A stretch of DNA of 64,000 nt from Scybalosoma faecavium (GCA_018716135.1 DVKG01000009.1:62001-126000), one strand, 5' to 3'; counted from the stretch's first letter, positions 8,163 through 16,873 are shown. The notes: generated from the sequence alone by a model not told the origin. Numbers and translations: made by a program.

Positions 8163-8702
8163 TCACTTTTTAAAGGGCATACCCATCAGCCCGAGCATTT
8201 CTCTCGCTTCTTCGTCTGTCTTCGCAGTTGTTACGATTATGATATCCATACCGCGAATCTTTTCCACCTTATCGTACTCGATTTCGGGGAAAACGAGCTG
8301 CTCTTTAAAGCCCATTGCGTAGTTGCCTCTGCCGTCGAAAGACGTAGCGGACAGACCACGGAAGTCACGCACGCGCGGGATTGTGATGGAGATCAGCTTA
8401 TCCATGAACTCGTACATGCGGTCGCTGCGCAGAGTTACCTTTGCACCCACCTTCATGCCTTCTCTGAGCTTGAAGTTAGCGACGGACTTCTTTGCCACTG
8501 TTACGATGGGCTTCTGACCGGAGATGATAGACAGCTCGTTGAGAGCGCTGTCCAGCAGCTTCGGGTTGTCTTTAATATCGCCCATACCCATGTTGATAAC
8601 TATCTTATCGAGCTTCGGCACCTGCATTACGTTCTTATATCCGAACTTGTTCATCATAGCGGGTACGATCTCTTGATTGTATGTATCTCTAAGTCTTGCC
8701 AT
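8163..8702 (-). CDS. rplE: 50S ribosomal protein L5
   Basis: A 179-residue 5S-rRNA-binding protein of the central protuberance. The start MARLRDTYNQE was chosen because GGAGG lies 8 nt upstream of that ATG; an earlier in-frame ATG lies before the Shine-Dalgarno itself. Typical motifs are KIVINMGMGD, RVRDFRGLS and GMDIIIVTTAKTDEEA. Confidence 0.97.
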   Translation of the reverse strand: MARLRDTYNQEIVPAMMNKFGYKNVMQVPKLDKIVINMGMGDIKDNPKLLDSALNELSIISGQKPIVTVAKKSVANFKLREGMKVGAKVTLRSDRMYEFMDKLISITIPRVRDFRGLSATSFDGRGNYAMGFKEQLVFPEIEYDKVEKIRGMDIIIVTTAKTDEEAREMLGLMGMPFKK

Positions 8703-8716
8703 GATCTTACCCTCCA

Positions 8717-9040
8717 TTAGTTCTCAATAGCTTCGCCGCACTTCTTGCAGACGCGAACCTTTGTGCCGTTATCGAGAATTTTTCTCGCCGCTCTTGTAGC
8801 TTTGCCGCATTTGGGGCAGACGAGCATCACGTTGGAAGCGTCGATAGCAGCTTCCACCTTCTGGATGCCGCCGGGGTCCATCTGACCTCTGGGCTTCTGA
8901 TGCTTTGTCACTACGTTTACGCCTTCTACGACTACTTTGCCGTTCTTAGGCATAGCTGTGACGACCTTACCCTCTTTACCCTTTTCTTTTCCTGTGATGA
9001 CAACTACTTTGTCATCCTTCTTTATATGTAGTCCTGCCAT
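8717..9040 (-). CDS. rplX: 50S ribosomal protein L24 with C-terminal zinc-ribbon-like tail
   Basis: A 107-residue L24 that starts 50S assembly. The KOW motif (KDDKVVVITGKEKGKEGKV) is at residues 8-30. The C-terminus carries CPKCGKATR and VCKKCGEAIEN, a CxxC-CxxC pair that could bind zinc and occurs in many but not all L24 proteins. It is 15 nt after rplN. Confidence 0.97.
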   Translation of the reverse strand: MAGLHIKKDDKVVVITGKEKGKEGKVVTAMPKNGKVVVEGVNVVTKHQKPRGQMDPGGIQKVEAAIDASNVMLVCPKCGKATRAARKILDNGTKVRVCKKCGEAIEN

Positions 9041-9055
9041 AGTCAGCTCTCCTTC

Positions 9056-9424
9056 CTACAGCACTTCGGGAGCGAGAGAGATGATCTTCATGTAATCTCT
9101 GTCTCTGATCTCTCTGGCTACCGGCCCGAAAATACGGGTGCCTCTGGGCTGCTTATTATTATCTATGATTACTGCTGCGTTCTCGTCGAACTTTATGTAG
9201 GAACCGTCGGGACGTCTTACGCCTGTCACCGTGCGGACTATAACAGCTTTAACAACATCTTTTTTCTTAACAACGCCGCCGGGGGTGGCAGTCTTAACGG
9301 AAGCGACGATAACGTCTCCAATTCCCGCGCTCCTCTTCATCGAGCCGCCCAGCACTTTGATGCACTGTATGACCTTTGCCCCGGAGTTATCAGCTACCTT
9401 CAGGCGTGTTTCTGGCTGAATCAT
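9056..9424 (-). CDS. rplN: 50S ribosomal protein L14
   Basis: A 122-residue L14 at the subunit interface. It starts MIQPETRLKVADNSGAK and shows the strongly conserved RGTRIFGPVAREIRD and KIISLAPEVL tail. It is 21 nt after rpsQ. Confidence 0.98.
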   Translation of the reverse strand: MIQPETRLKVADNSGAKVIQCIKVLGGSMKRSAGIGDVIVASVKTATPGGVVKKKDVVKAVIVRTVTGVRRPDGSYIKFDENAAVIIDNNKQPRGTRIFGPVAREIRDRDYMKIISLAPEVL

Positions 9425-9445
9425 ATTGCTGCCTCCTTATATAGG

Positions 9446-9700
9446 TTATTTAGCTTTCTCGACAATTTCGACCAGTCTCCACCTCTTGTCCTTGCTAAGG
9501 GGACGAGTCTCCATTATTCTTACGATATCGCCTACGCCGCATTCATTGTTCTCATCGTGAACTTTGAACTTAGTCGTGACGTTTACTGTCTTGTTGTACA
9601 GACCGTGCTTCTCTTTTGTCTTTGTCGCGACGACGATGGTTTTATCCATCTTGTCGGAAACGACTACGCCCTGCTTGGTCTTTCTCAGATTTCTTTCCAA
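9446..9700 (-). CDS. rpsQ: 30S ribosomal protein S17
   Basis: An 84-residue OB-fold S17 that binds 16S rRNA during early assembly. The motifs KTKQGVVVSDKMDKTIVV and VGDIVRIMETRPLSKDKRW are diagnostic. It lies 12 nt after rpmC. Confidence 0.98.
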   Translation of the reverse strand: MERNLRKTKQGVVVSDKMDKTIVVATKTKEKHGLYNKTVNVTTKFKVHDENNECGVGDIVRIMETRPLSKDKRWRLVEIVEKAK

Positions 9701-9712
9701 AGTAGTGCCTCC

Positions 9713-9913
9713 TTACTTTGCCGCCGCGTGCTCGCGCTCGCAGATTATCGTCTTAACTCTGGCGATATCCTTCTTGATTTCAGTAATCGCCTTGGGATTT
9801 GCGAGCTGGCCTGTAGCCTTCTGGAAACGCAGGTTAAAGAATTCTACCTTCAGGTCTTCCAGCTTCTGTGTCAGCTCTACGTCATTCAGCTCATGCAGTG
9901 TCTTTGCCTTCAA
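9713..9913 (-). CDS. rpmC: 50S ribosomal protein L29
   Basis: A 66-residue two-helix protein at the polypeptide exit, near the docking place of trigger factor and SRP. The core NLRFQKATGQLANPKAI is typical. Its start overlaps the rplP stop by 4 nt (ATGA). Confidence 0.97.
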   Translation of the reverse strand: MKAKTLHELNDVELTQKLEDLKVEFFNLRFQKATGQLANPKAITEIKKDIARVKTIICEREHAAAK

Positions 9914-10350
9914 GCCTGCTCACCACCTTCTGTCATATTAGCGTCCTCGCGCTTTACGAATTTGCAATGTACGGGGAGCTTCATCGCGCCCAGGCGGAGA
10001 GCCTCACGCGCTACTTCCTCGGATACGCCGGAGATTTCGAAAAGAACTCTGCCCGGCTTTACGACTGCTACCCAGAACTCCGGAGCGCCTTTACCGCTGC
10101 CCATTCGAGTTTCAGCCGGTTTCTTTGTTACGGGCTTGTGGGGGAATATCTTAATCCAAACCTTACCGCCTCTTTTAATGTAACGAGTCATAGCTACACG
10201 GGCAGCCTCTATCTGGTTGGATTTAATCCAGCCCGGCTCTGTTGTCATTATGCCGTAATCACCATACGCTACGAAGTTGCCGCGCATAGCTTTGCCTTTC
10301 ATGCGGCCGCGGTGTACGCGTCTGCGCTTAACTCTTTTTGGCATTAACAT
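9910..10350 (-). CDS. rplP: 50S ribosomal protein L16
   Basis: A 146-residue L16 that organises the A-site tRNA region of the 50S. It starts MLMPKRVKRRRVHRG; the first ATG has AAGGAGG at 8 nt, so the MLMP form is preferred over the second Met. It overlaps the end of rpsC by 23 nt. The conserved GSGKGAPEFWVAVVKPG block is present. Confidence 0.97.
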   Translation of the reverse strand: MLMPKRVKRRRVHRGRMKGKAMRGNFVAYGDYGIMTTEPGWIKSNQIEAARVAMTRYIKRGGKVWIKIFPHKPVTKKPAETRMGSGKGAPEFWVAVVKPGRVLFEISGVSEEVAREALRLGAMKLPVHCKFVKREDANMTEGGEQA

Positions 10351-11047
10351 GGCGTCTTCCTCCTTCTCTCCTGTTATCTCTGGGCTCGTATGCGCCCTTA
10401 GCCTTTTCCTTTAGAGGGTTGCCGAGAACCTCGCCTTTGTAAGTCCATACTTTTACGCCGATTCTGCCGTAAGTTGTATGAGCCTCAGCGAAGCCATAGT
10501 CGATATCCGCGCGGAGCGTCTGCAGCGGGATAGAACCCTCATGGTACTGCTCTGTGCGCGCGATCTCTGCGCCGCCGAGTCTGCCGGACGTCATGATCTT
10601 GATGCCCTTGAGACCCGCCTTCATGGAGCGGCCGATAGACTGCTTCATAGCGCGGCGGAAGGAAATACGTCTTTCCAGCTGAGCCGCTACATTCTCAGCG
10701 ATGAGCTGTGCATCAGTATCGGGACGGCGAACTTCCATGATGTTTACTACTACATTCTTGCCCGTGAGCTTGAGCAGATCAGCCTTCAGCTCGTCGATGC
10801 CTGTGCCGCCCTTGCCGATTACGATACCCGGCTTAGCTGTATAAATGCCGATAGAAATCTTGTTAGCTGCGCGCTCAATCTCAATCTTGGAGATGCCTGC
10901 TGCGTACAGTTTCTTTTTTACAAACTTTCTGATCTTATCGTCTTCTACAAGATAATCAGAAAACTTATTGCTTTTCGCCACCCAACGAGAGTCCCAATCT
11001 TTGATTACGCCAACTCTGAATCCGTGGGGATTTACTTTTTGACCCAT
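10328..11047 (-). CDS. rpsC: 30S ribosomal protein S3
   Basis: A 239-residue S3 with an N-terminal KH domain (PGIVIGKGGTGIDELK) and a C-terminal S3 domain (RRAMKQSIGRSMKAGLKGIK). It helps form the mRNA entry tunnel. It starts MGQKVNPHGFRVGVIKDW, 11 nt after rplV. Confidence 0.98.
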   Translation of the reverse strand: MGQKVNPHGFRVGVIKDWDSRWVAKSNKFSDYLVEDDKIRKFVKKKLYAAGISKIEIERAANKISIGIYTAKPGIVIGKGGTGIDELKADLLKLTGKNVVVNIMEVRRPDTDAQLIAENVAAQLERRISFRRAMKQSIGRSMKAGLKGIKIMTSGRLGGAEIARTEQYHEGSIPLQTLRADIDYGFAEAHTTYGRIGVKVWTYKGEVLGNPLKEKAKGAYEPRDNRREGGRRHVNAKKS

Positions 11048-11058
11048 TATGCTCCTCC

Positions 11059-11445
11059 TTATTCAAGCTCGCCCAAAATAATTGTGATGTGGCTCGTTCT
11101 CTTGCGAATGCGCGTTGCTCTGCCCTGTGCTCTGGGGCGGTATCTTCTGTAAGTCGGACCCTGGTCCGCGTAGCATTCCGCCACGAACAACGTATCGCTG
11201 TTCTTTTCGAGATTGTTCTCAGCGTTTGCAATTGCGCTGTTCAGAACCTTGAGCACTACCTCACTCGCTGCTTTGGGAGTGTGCATAAGTATAGCCTTTG
11301 CCTCGGCGACGTTCTTGCCGCGGATGAGGTCGAGTACTATACCGACTTTGCTGGAGGAGATACGGACGTATCTGGCTACCGCTCTCGGTCTCTTATCTTT
11401 TTCTTCACGTCTCTTGAGCGCTTTTTCTCTCTGCCGTGTTGCCAT
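11059..11445 (-). CDS. rplV: 50S ribosomal protein L22
   Basis: A 128-residue L22, whose long loop lines the peptide exit tunnel. The first ~17 residues (MATRQREKALKRREEKD) are a charged extension before the usual RAVARYVRISSSKVGIVLDLIRG start. The loop tip RYRPRAQGRATRIRKRTSH is intact. It lies 17 nt after rpsS. Confidence 0.97.
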   Translation of the reverse strand: MATRQREKALKRREEKDKRPRAVARYVRISSSKVGIVLDLIRGKNVAEAKAILMHTPKAASEVVLKVLNSAIANAENNLEKNSDTLFVAECYADQGPTYRRYRPRAQGRATRIRKRTSHITIILGELE

Positions 11446-11462
11446 TTACCTTTATCCTCCTG

Positions 11463-11735
11463 CTATCTGGACGACTTGTCGCCTGCGTGACCGCGGAACG
11501 TGCGAGTCGGTGCGAATTCGCCCAGCTTGTGACCTACCATGTCCTCTGTTACATATACGGGCACGAACTTTCTGCCGTCGTGTACTGCGATGGTGTGCGC
11601 TACCATATCCGGGAAGATAGTAGAAGCGCGAGACCATGTTTTGAGGACCTTCTTCTCGTTATTTTCGTTCATCTGCTGGATTCTCGCCAGCAGCTTCGTA
11701 TCTACGAAAGGGCCTTTTTTTACAGACCTACTCAT
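11463..11735 (-). CDS. rpsS: 30S ribosomal protein S19
   Basis: A 90-residue 30S head protein that forms a complex with S13. It starts MSRSVKKGPFVDTKLL and has the ARASTIFPDMVAHTIAVH-type core (here SRASTIFPDMV) and the GHKLGEFAPTRTFRGH motif. It lies 33 nt after rplB. Confidence 0.98.
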   Translation of the reverse strand: MSRSVKKGPFVDTKLLARIQQMNENNEKKVLKTWSRASTIFPDMVAHTIAVHDGRKFVPVYVTEDMVGHKLGEFAPTRTFRGHAGDKSSR

Positions 11736-11768
11736 ATGCTAATTGCTCCTTCCTATTAAGCGCTTCGC

Positions 11769-12602
11769 TTATTTAGCGCTTCTGCGCTTGACGATAAACT
11801 TGGACGTCGGATTCTTTGTCTTTCTCGTCTTGTAACCCAGAGCAGGCTTACCCCAGGGAGTAACAGGGCCGGGACGGCCAACGGGAGACTTACCTTCACC
11901 ACCGCCGTGGGGGTGATCGCAGGGGTTCATGACGGAACCGCGAACTGTCGGACGAACGCCCATGTGGCGCTTTCTGCCTGCTTTACCGAGGTTTATGTTC
12001 TCATAGTCAAGGTTGCCTACCTGACCGATGGTCGCCTTCGCCTCTACGGGGATCATGCGAACCTCTGTGGAGGGCAGTCTTACCTGAGCGTAAGCGCCTT
12101 CCTTAGCCATCAGCTGAGCTGCGTTGCCTGCGCTGCGAACGAGCTGCGCGCCTTTGCCGGGCTTAATCTCGATGCAGTGTATCATTGTACCTACAGGTAT
12201 ATTCTTTATCTTCAAGCAGTTGCCGGGCTTGATGTCTGCGTTTTCGCCGGATACGATTGTGTCTCCAACCTTAATTCCCAGAGGAGCGATGATGTAGCGC
12301 TTTTCGCCGTCTGCATAATTGAGCAGTGCGATGTTTGCGCTGCGGTTGGGATCGTATTCGATAGTAGCAACCTTAGCGGGAACGCCGTCTTTATTGCGCT
12401 TGAAGTCGATGATTCTGTACTTGCGCTTTGCGCCGCCGCCGATGTGACGGACTGTTATGCGACCGTGTACGTTTCTGCCGCCCGATTTCTTGAGCGGAGC
12501 GAGCAGCGACTTCTCAGGAGTTGTAGTTGTGATTTCCTCAAAAGCGGATACGGACATGAAACGTCTGCCCGGAGAAGTCGGATTATACTTTTTAATAGCC
12601 AT
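11769..12602 (-). CDS. rplB: 50S ribosomal protein L2
   Basis: A 277-residue L2, needed for subunit joining and peptidyl-transferase assembly. The catalytic-centre loop VMNPCDHPHGGGEGKSPVGR, including the conserved His, and the C-terminal TRKTKNPTSKFIVKRR are intact. It lies 13 nt after rplW. Confidence 0.98.
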   Translation of the reverse strand: MAIKKYNPTSPGRRFMSVSAFEEITTTTPEKSLLAPLKKSGGRNVHGRITVRHIGGGAKRKYRIIDFKRNKDGVPAKVATIEYDPNRSANIALLNYADGEKRYIIAPLGIKVGDTIVSGENADIKPGNCLKIKNIPVGTMIHCIEIKPGKGAQLVRSAGNAAQLMAKEGAYAQVRLPSTEVRMIPVEAKATIGQVGNLDYENINLGKAGRKRHMGVRPTVRGSVMNPCDHPHGGGEGKSPVGRPGPVTPWGKPALGYKTRKTKNPTSKFIVKRRSAK

Positions 12603-12615
12603 TATTAGTTTCCTC

Positions 12616-12912
12616 CTACTGTACCATACCCTCGAAGAACTCGATTCCCTTGGAGTCCTCTTTGAGCGTTACGTACGCCTTCTTTACCTCGGGCGTTTTG
12701 CCGACGTAGCGACCCTGACGCTTCCACTTGCCCTGAGTGCGAACTGTATTCACACTGGCAACCTTAACGTCGAATATCTCTTCGATTGCCTGTTTTATCT
12801 GCGTCTTGTGCGCGTTTACATCCACCTCAAAGGTATATCTCTTGCCCGCGATATGATCGTAGCTCTTCTCTGTGAGGATGGGTCTCTTTATAATATCATG
12901 TTTGAATTTCAT
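12616..12912 (-). CDS. rplW: 50S ribosomal protein L23
   Basis: A 98-residue exit-site protein, the docking point for trigger factor and SRP. The motifs DIIKRPILTEKSYD and GKWKRQGRYVGKTPEVKKA are typical. Its ATG overlaps the rplD stop as TAATG. Confidence 0.98.
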   Translation of the reverse strand: MKFKHDIIKRPILTEKSYDHIAGKRYTFEVDVNAHKTQIKQAIEEIFDVKVASVNTVRTQGKWKRQGRYVGKTPEVKKAYVTLKEDSKGIEFFEGMVQ

Positions 12913-13535
12913 TATGCGTAAACCTCCTCGAGTCTCTTCGCAGCATCCTGTGTGATAACGAGTTTGTCAGCGTTTACGATGTCGTATACGTTGAGCTCGC
13001 CGGTCGTCGCCGCCTTTACGCCGGGCAGATTGCCGGATGCACGCACGACCGCCTCATCTTTATCACTCGTAATGATGAGCGCCTTCTTCGTTGCGCCGAT
13101 GTTCTTGAGCACGCCGACCATTTCCTTTGTCTTGGGCTGTGCAAGAACAAGCGCATCAAGAACGATCATATCCTCCGCCGCTACCTTGCCTGAAAGCGCG
13201 GAGAGCATTGCCAGCTTTTTGACCTTCTTGTTTACTTTTTTGTAATATGTTCTCGGCTTGGGGGCAAACACTACGCCGCCGCCTGTCCACTGCGGAGAGC
13301 GGATGGAGCCGTGGCGTGCGCGGCCTGTGCCCTTCTGTCTCCAGGGTTTAATGCCGCCGCCTCTCACTTCGCTTCTGGTGAGAGTGCATTGCGTGCCCTG
13401 TCTTTTAGCAGCGAGGTGCGCTACTACTACCTCATGGATAGCCGTTTCGTTTACCTCTACGCCGAATACGTCATCGCTCAGGACGATTTCGCCGGCTGCG
13501 CTGCCGTCTGTCTTTAGCATTGTAATCTTAGGCAT
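12912..13535 (-). CDS. rplD: 50S ribosomal protein L4
   Basis: A 207-residue L4 with the extended loop that lines the exit tunnel (KPWRQKGTGRARHGSIRSPQ). In many bacteria L4 autoregulates the S10 operon by binding its leader, and this operon does carry a structured leader (14523-14733), though L4 binding to it is untested. It lies 28 nt after rplC. Confidence 0.97.
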   Translation of the reverse strand: MPKITMLKTDGSAAGEIVLSDDVFGVEVNETAIHEVVVAHLAAKRQGTQCTLTRSEVRGGGIKPWRQKGTGRARHGSIRSPQWTGGGVVFAPKPRTYYKKVNKKVKKLAMLSALSGKVAAEDMIVLDALVLAQPKTKEMVGVLKNIGATKKALIITSDKDEAVVRASGNLPGVKAATTGELNVYDIVNADKLVITQDAAKRLEEVYA

Positions 13536-13563
13536 GTCTAGCTTCCTCCTTTCAAAAGCGATT

Positions 13564-14193
13564 TTAAGCCTTTACGCTTTTCTTTATTGTGACGAGCTGA
13601 CCGTTAGCGCCGGGGATAGCGCCCTTGATGAGCAGCATGTCCTTTTCTGCATTAACCATGACAACTTCAAGGTTTTGAATTGTTACGCGTTCCACACCTG
13701 TGTGGCCGGGGAGCTTCTTACCCTTGAAAACCTTGCCGGGATAAGAGCAAGCGCCCATAGAACCGGGACGGCGATGATATCTGGAGCCGTGCGTCATGGG
13801 GCCTCTGTGCTGACCATGGCGTGCGATAACGCCCTTGAAGCCGCGGCCTTTGGAGATGCCTGTTGCGTCAACCTTGTCGCCCTCTGCGAAAACGTCGACT
13901 TTCAGCTCCTGGCCTACTTCGTATTCAGCAACGTCATCCGTGCGGAATTCGCGGAGATAACGCATAGGCTCTACGCCCGCTTTCTTAAAGTGACCTGCCT
14001 TAGGCTTGTTTACGAGCTTAACACGAATTTCACCGAAACCGAGCTGAAGCGCATTGTAACCTTCACCCTCTACCGTCTTCTTCTGAACTACTACGCAGGG
14101 GCCGGCTTTTACGACTGTAACGGGGAGCAGCGTACCGTCTTCTTTAAAGACCTGCGTCATTCCCACTTTTGTGCCTATAATTGCTTTTAGCAT
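13564..14193 (-). CDS. rplC: 50S ribosomal protein L3
   Basis: A 209-residue L3 that nucleates 50S assembly near the peptidyl-transferase centre. It starts MLKAIIGTKVGMTQVFKEDG, and the tip loop HGSRYHRRPGSMGACSYPG is intact. It lies 20 nt after rpsJ. Confidence 0.98.
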   Translation of the reverse strand: MLKAIIGTKVGMTQVFKEDGTLLPVTVVKAGPCVVVQKKTVEGEGYNALQLGFGEIRVKLVNKPKAGHFKKAGVEPMRYLREFRTDDVAEYEVGQELKVDVFAEGDKVDATGISKGRGFKGVIARHGQHRGPMTHGSRYHRRPGSMGACSYPGKVFKGKKLPGHTGVERVTIQNLEVVMVNAEKDMLLIKGAIPGANGQLVTIKKSVKA

Positions 14194-14213
14194 GTTTACC
14201 CTCCTAACGCCCC

Positions 14214-14522
14214 TTAGAGCTTGATTTCGATATCGACGCCTGCCGGGAGGTCGAGTCTCATCAGAGCATCTGTCGTCTTGGAGTTTGCCTCCAGTATGTC
14301 GATTAACCGCTTGTGCGTCTTAATTTCGAACTGCTCGCGGGAATCCTTGTACTTGTGTGTCGCTCTCAGGATCGTAACGATTTCCTTCTGCGTAGGCAGC
14401 GGGATCGGACCGGAGATCTTCGCGCCTGTGCGTTTAGCCGTCTCTACAATCTTGGACGAGGACTGATCAATTAAGTTGTGGTCATAAGACTTTAGCTTAA
14501 TTCTGATTCTTTGGCTTGCCAT
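14214..14522 (-). CDS. rpsJ: 30S ribosomal protein S10
   Basis: A 102-residue S10 (NusE), a 30S head protein that also joins transcription antitermination complexes. The core YDHNLIDQSSSKIVETAKRT and the GPIPLPTQKEI loop are clear. It is the first gene of the superoperon. An AAGGAGG site precedes the ATG, and a leader of about 210 nt runs back to a near-consensus promoter at 14740-14768. Confidence 0.98.
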   Translation of the reverse strand: MASQRIRIKLKSYDHNLIDQSSSKIVETAKRTGAKISGPIPLPTQKEIVTILRATHKYKDSREQFEIKTHKRLIDILEANSKTTDALMRLDLPAGVDIEIKL

Positions 14523-14733
14523 TATTTATTGTTCCTCCTTCATAGCATCCTGTACACGCATCCGTGCGTGTCACATCATTTTTTTAGGCACGAATCATTC
14601 CGATTGTGCCGCATGGAGCGCTGAGATCTTTGCTCAGCTTGGTAGACAGAAGTTACCCGGCATGGCTACCGGCAATCTTCCGCGTCAACCCTCTCTCGCG
14701 CAGACATAGCACACCCGTCTATCGTCACGCGCG
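14523..14733 (-). promoter_or_regulatory. Structured 5' leader of the S10 ribosomal operon
   Basis: The probable untranslated leader of rpsJ, about 210 nt. Two inverted repeats are visible: GCTGAG/CTCAGC at 14620-14638 and a perfect 7-bp stem ACACGCA/TGCGTGT with a 4-nt loop at 14554-14571, just upstream of the Shine-Dalgarno. S10 leaders in several bacteria are targets of L4 feedback control; whether this one is cannot be told from sequence. Confidence 0.45.
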
Positions 14734-14739
14734 AAATTT

Positions 14740-14768
14740 ATTTTATCACATACAAACGCCGTTTGCAA
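14740..14768 (-). promoter_or_regulatory. Promoter of the S10-spc-alpha operon
   Basis: Read on the minus strand: -35 TTGCAA (14763-14768), 17-nt spacer, -10 TAAAAT (14740-14745). This is a near-consensus vegetative promoter and the only strong one found upstream of rpsJ. Confidence 0.7.
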
Positions 14769-14861
14769 CCCTTTTTTTAACCTTTTATACTAAAAATAAC
14801 TCTAAGAGATAGCTTTCCATCCTTTTCCCCTTTCCTATTTTCTATTTTTGCTTTTTTATTT

Positions 14862-14891
14862 AAATAAAAAAGAAGTGCGCCGTGTGCGCAC
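14862..14891 (-). terminator. Intrinsic terminator after the anti-sigma gene
   Basis: On the minus strand a GTGCGC/GCGCAC hairpin (14875-14891) is followed by a T-rich run. It ends the sigma/anti-sigma transcript before the S10 promoter. Confidence 0.7.
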
Positions 14892-14914
14892 CTCCATCAT
14901 TTTATTCTGATTTA

Positions 14915-16216
14915 TCACGCCGCATGATGCTCATCGCTATGATGACTCTGCGCCGCAGACGAGCTGCCGCTCGCTTTTTCTGTTTCATATTCTATAATCG
15001 CGCCTGTTTTGCCGTTTATCTCAATGCTGTATTCCGTACCTCCGGACACGAATTCTACTTCATAGTTTCCGTCGTCCGTCTCTATCTCAAGCTCTGTGAT
15101 TTCCGCTTCTGTTTTGCCCGCTTTTTCTAAAGCTGCCTTTTTAGCTTCTTCAACCGTCACTTTCATGCTTGACGAGCTCTGGTTTGCTTTCGACGCTTTA
15201 TGAGAATGATCTGATTTTTCTTTGCTGCATTCTATTACATCTCCGTTGTCGGCGGCTATTTCATATTCATACTCTTGACCGCTATAGCAGAATTCGACCT
15301 CATAGACCATTTTTCCGTCTTCGCTGTCCATCCCGACTTCCTGACATGTAATGTCCGTCTCTTTTAAGCCCGCGTCCTTCAGCGCTATCTCAAGAGCTGA
15401 TTCAGAGCCTATATAAGCCTTTTCGCTCGCATTTCCCGTCTTGCTCACCGACGTTATTGCATCTCCGCGTGAGGATATAACGAGATTTATCTCATGGATA
15501 GAAAGCTTCGCCAGCTCAGACGCCACCAGCGTCGGATCTTCCTGAGTCACGTCATATATCAGCTGCGCCTTTGCATGTGTAATAGCGCATTCATCCGCCA
15601 GAGCCATTACTTTTTCGTTCTCCGTCATGGTCTGCGTCATCACTGATCCATTGAGCGAATATGCGTTCATAAGTTCTTCAATCTCGCTCGCCAGCTTGCT
15701 TTGAAGCTCTTTGCATCTCGCGTCGTCAGCATTTTCTACTGATATAAGCACAGAATTGGCCAGCTCGTCTATATAGCCGTTTTTCAGCATAGCGCCTATT
15801 ATCGCATTCACCGCAACCTTGAGATCCGTCCCCTTCAGATCCATATCATCAAGCATATCCTTCGCGTCTTCATTCAAGGTTTTTACTTCTACCACATGGT
15901 CTCCGTCGTCTATATTCAGCTCCAAGCTCGGATTTACATCGAGCGCTACAATAGCGTCAACCGCAGCCGTTTGCGTGCCGCCGCCCGATCCAAACGCCAA
16001 AACTCCCGCCACAACCAGGACTATCGCTGCTGCTCCTGCGATAACTCCCCGGAAAAACGGCGGTATTCTCTTTTTTCTCTTTTTGCTGCCTTCTGAAATG
16101 TCTGTCATGTTAGAAGCCTCCTGATTTTTAAGATCAGAGAGTATGTCATCCAATATGTCAGGTACTGAATTGTCCACGGCAGCCTTCAGTCTGTCTTCAA
16201 TGTTATCGTGCTTCAT
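14915..16216 (-). CDS. Membrane anti-sigma factor with RsgI-like segment and two PepSY domains
   Basis: A 433-residue protein. Residues 1-50 are a charged cytoplasmic region, the likely sigma-binding part, followed by one membrane helix (about 56-76). The outside part begins with a segment like the RsgI family (ALDVNPSLELNID, 91-103). Two PepSY-like domains follow at about 264-329 and 351-411, ending in a His-rich tail (SHHSDEHHAA). Its ATG overlaps the sigma gene stop as ATGA, the usual sigma/anti-sigma arrangement. It probably holds the sigma factor until an envelope signal is sensed; the signal is unknown. Confidence 0.75.
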   Translation of the reverse strand: MKHDNIEDRLKAAVDNSVPDILDDILSDLKNQEASNMTDISEGSKKRKKRIPPFFRGVIAGAAAIVLVVAGVLAFGSGGGTQTAAVDAIVALDVNPSLELNIDDGDHVVEVKTLNEDAKDMLDDMDLKGTDLKVAVNAIIGAMLKNGYIDELANSVLISVENADDARCKELQSKLASEIEELMNAYSLNGSVMTQTMTENEKVMALADECAITHAKAQLIYDVTQEDPTLVASELAKLSIHEINLVISSRGDAITSVSKTGNASEKAYIGSESALEIALKDAGLKETDITCQEVGMDSEDGKMVYEVEFCYSGQEYEYEIAADNGDVIECSKEKSDHSHKASKANQSSSSMKVTVEEAKKAALEKAGKTEAEITELEIETDDGNYEVEFVSGGTEYSIEINGKTGAIIEYETEKASGSSSAAQSHHSDEHHAA

Positions 16217-16779
16217 TCCGACACCTCCAGTTTCGCGCGGAGCTTTTTGAGTGCTCTGTTATATTTTGACAACACTGTGTTCACAGATAACTCCATCACA
16301 GACGCAATCTCTCTATGTTTAAATCCGGCTACGGCATGCAGCATGACTATCTGCCTTTCGTCATCCTTGAGCTCTGATATCGCCGCCTCCAGCACGACCT
16401 TATCCTCAGTCGCAGGGATCTTCCCCTCCGCCACGAAAAGCTTTATCGTCTCTTCGCCTGAATCTGTTGTTCTGGCACGGCTTCTGAGCTTCATAAGAGC
16501 CAGATTACGCACTATGGTCAGCAGCCACGCCATAGGCGTCCCCTTCGGCGTATAAATCGCAGCCGCTTGAAAAGCCTTGATATACGCATCGTGCATTACA
16601 TCCTGCGCGTCGTGCGCGTTTTTTAGTATAGACAGCGCAAAGCCATACACCTGACTCTTGCTCAGCTCATAAAATTCCTCCATTGCGCCAACCTTGCCCT
16701 GCGCCATGGAACTTAGAGCCGCTTCCAGCTGTACGTCCCGCTTTTCCCTCTCTTTGTCTGTAATCGTGAAGAATACCAT
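16213..16779 (-). CDS. ECF-type RNA polymerase sigma factor
   Basis: A 188-residue sigma-70-family regulator. Region 2 (about residues 30-95, with YGFALSILKNAHDAQDVMHD and WLLTIVRNLALMKLRSRAR) and region 4 (about 130-185, a helix-turn-helix with GFKHREIASVMELSVNTV) are both present, with no region 1 or 3, so it is of ECF type. ATG was chosen as start; a GTG two codons earlier is also possible. It is co-transcribed with the membrane anti-sigma gene. A TGATATAAT extended -10 lies about 95 nt upstream. Confidence 0.88.
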   Translation of the reverse strand: MVFFTITDKEREKRDVQLEAALSSMAQGKVGAMEEFYELSKSQVYGFALSILKNAHDAQDVMHDAYIKAFQAAAIYTPKGTPMAWLLTIVRNLALMKLRSRARTTDSGEETIKLFVAEGKIPATEDKVVLEAAISELKDDERQIVMLHAVAGFKHREIASVMELSVNTVLSKYNRALKKLRAKLEVSE

Positions 16780-16873
16780 GAGCACTCTTCCCCCTCTGTC
16801 ATAGAGTAAATGCTTCTGAACTACTTTTTATTGCACAGCAATTTATTTTTTCTCAGCATTTTTTTATTTATAT

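Noticed and set aside
14554..14585. Plus-strand terminator (7-bp hairpin plus T run) before rpsJ
   Set aside because: No plus-strand gene leads into it; it is more sensibly part of the rpsJ leader on the minus strand.
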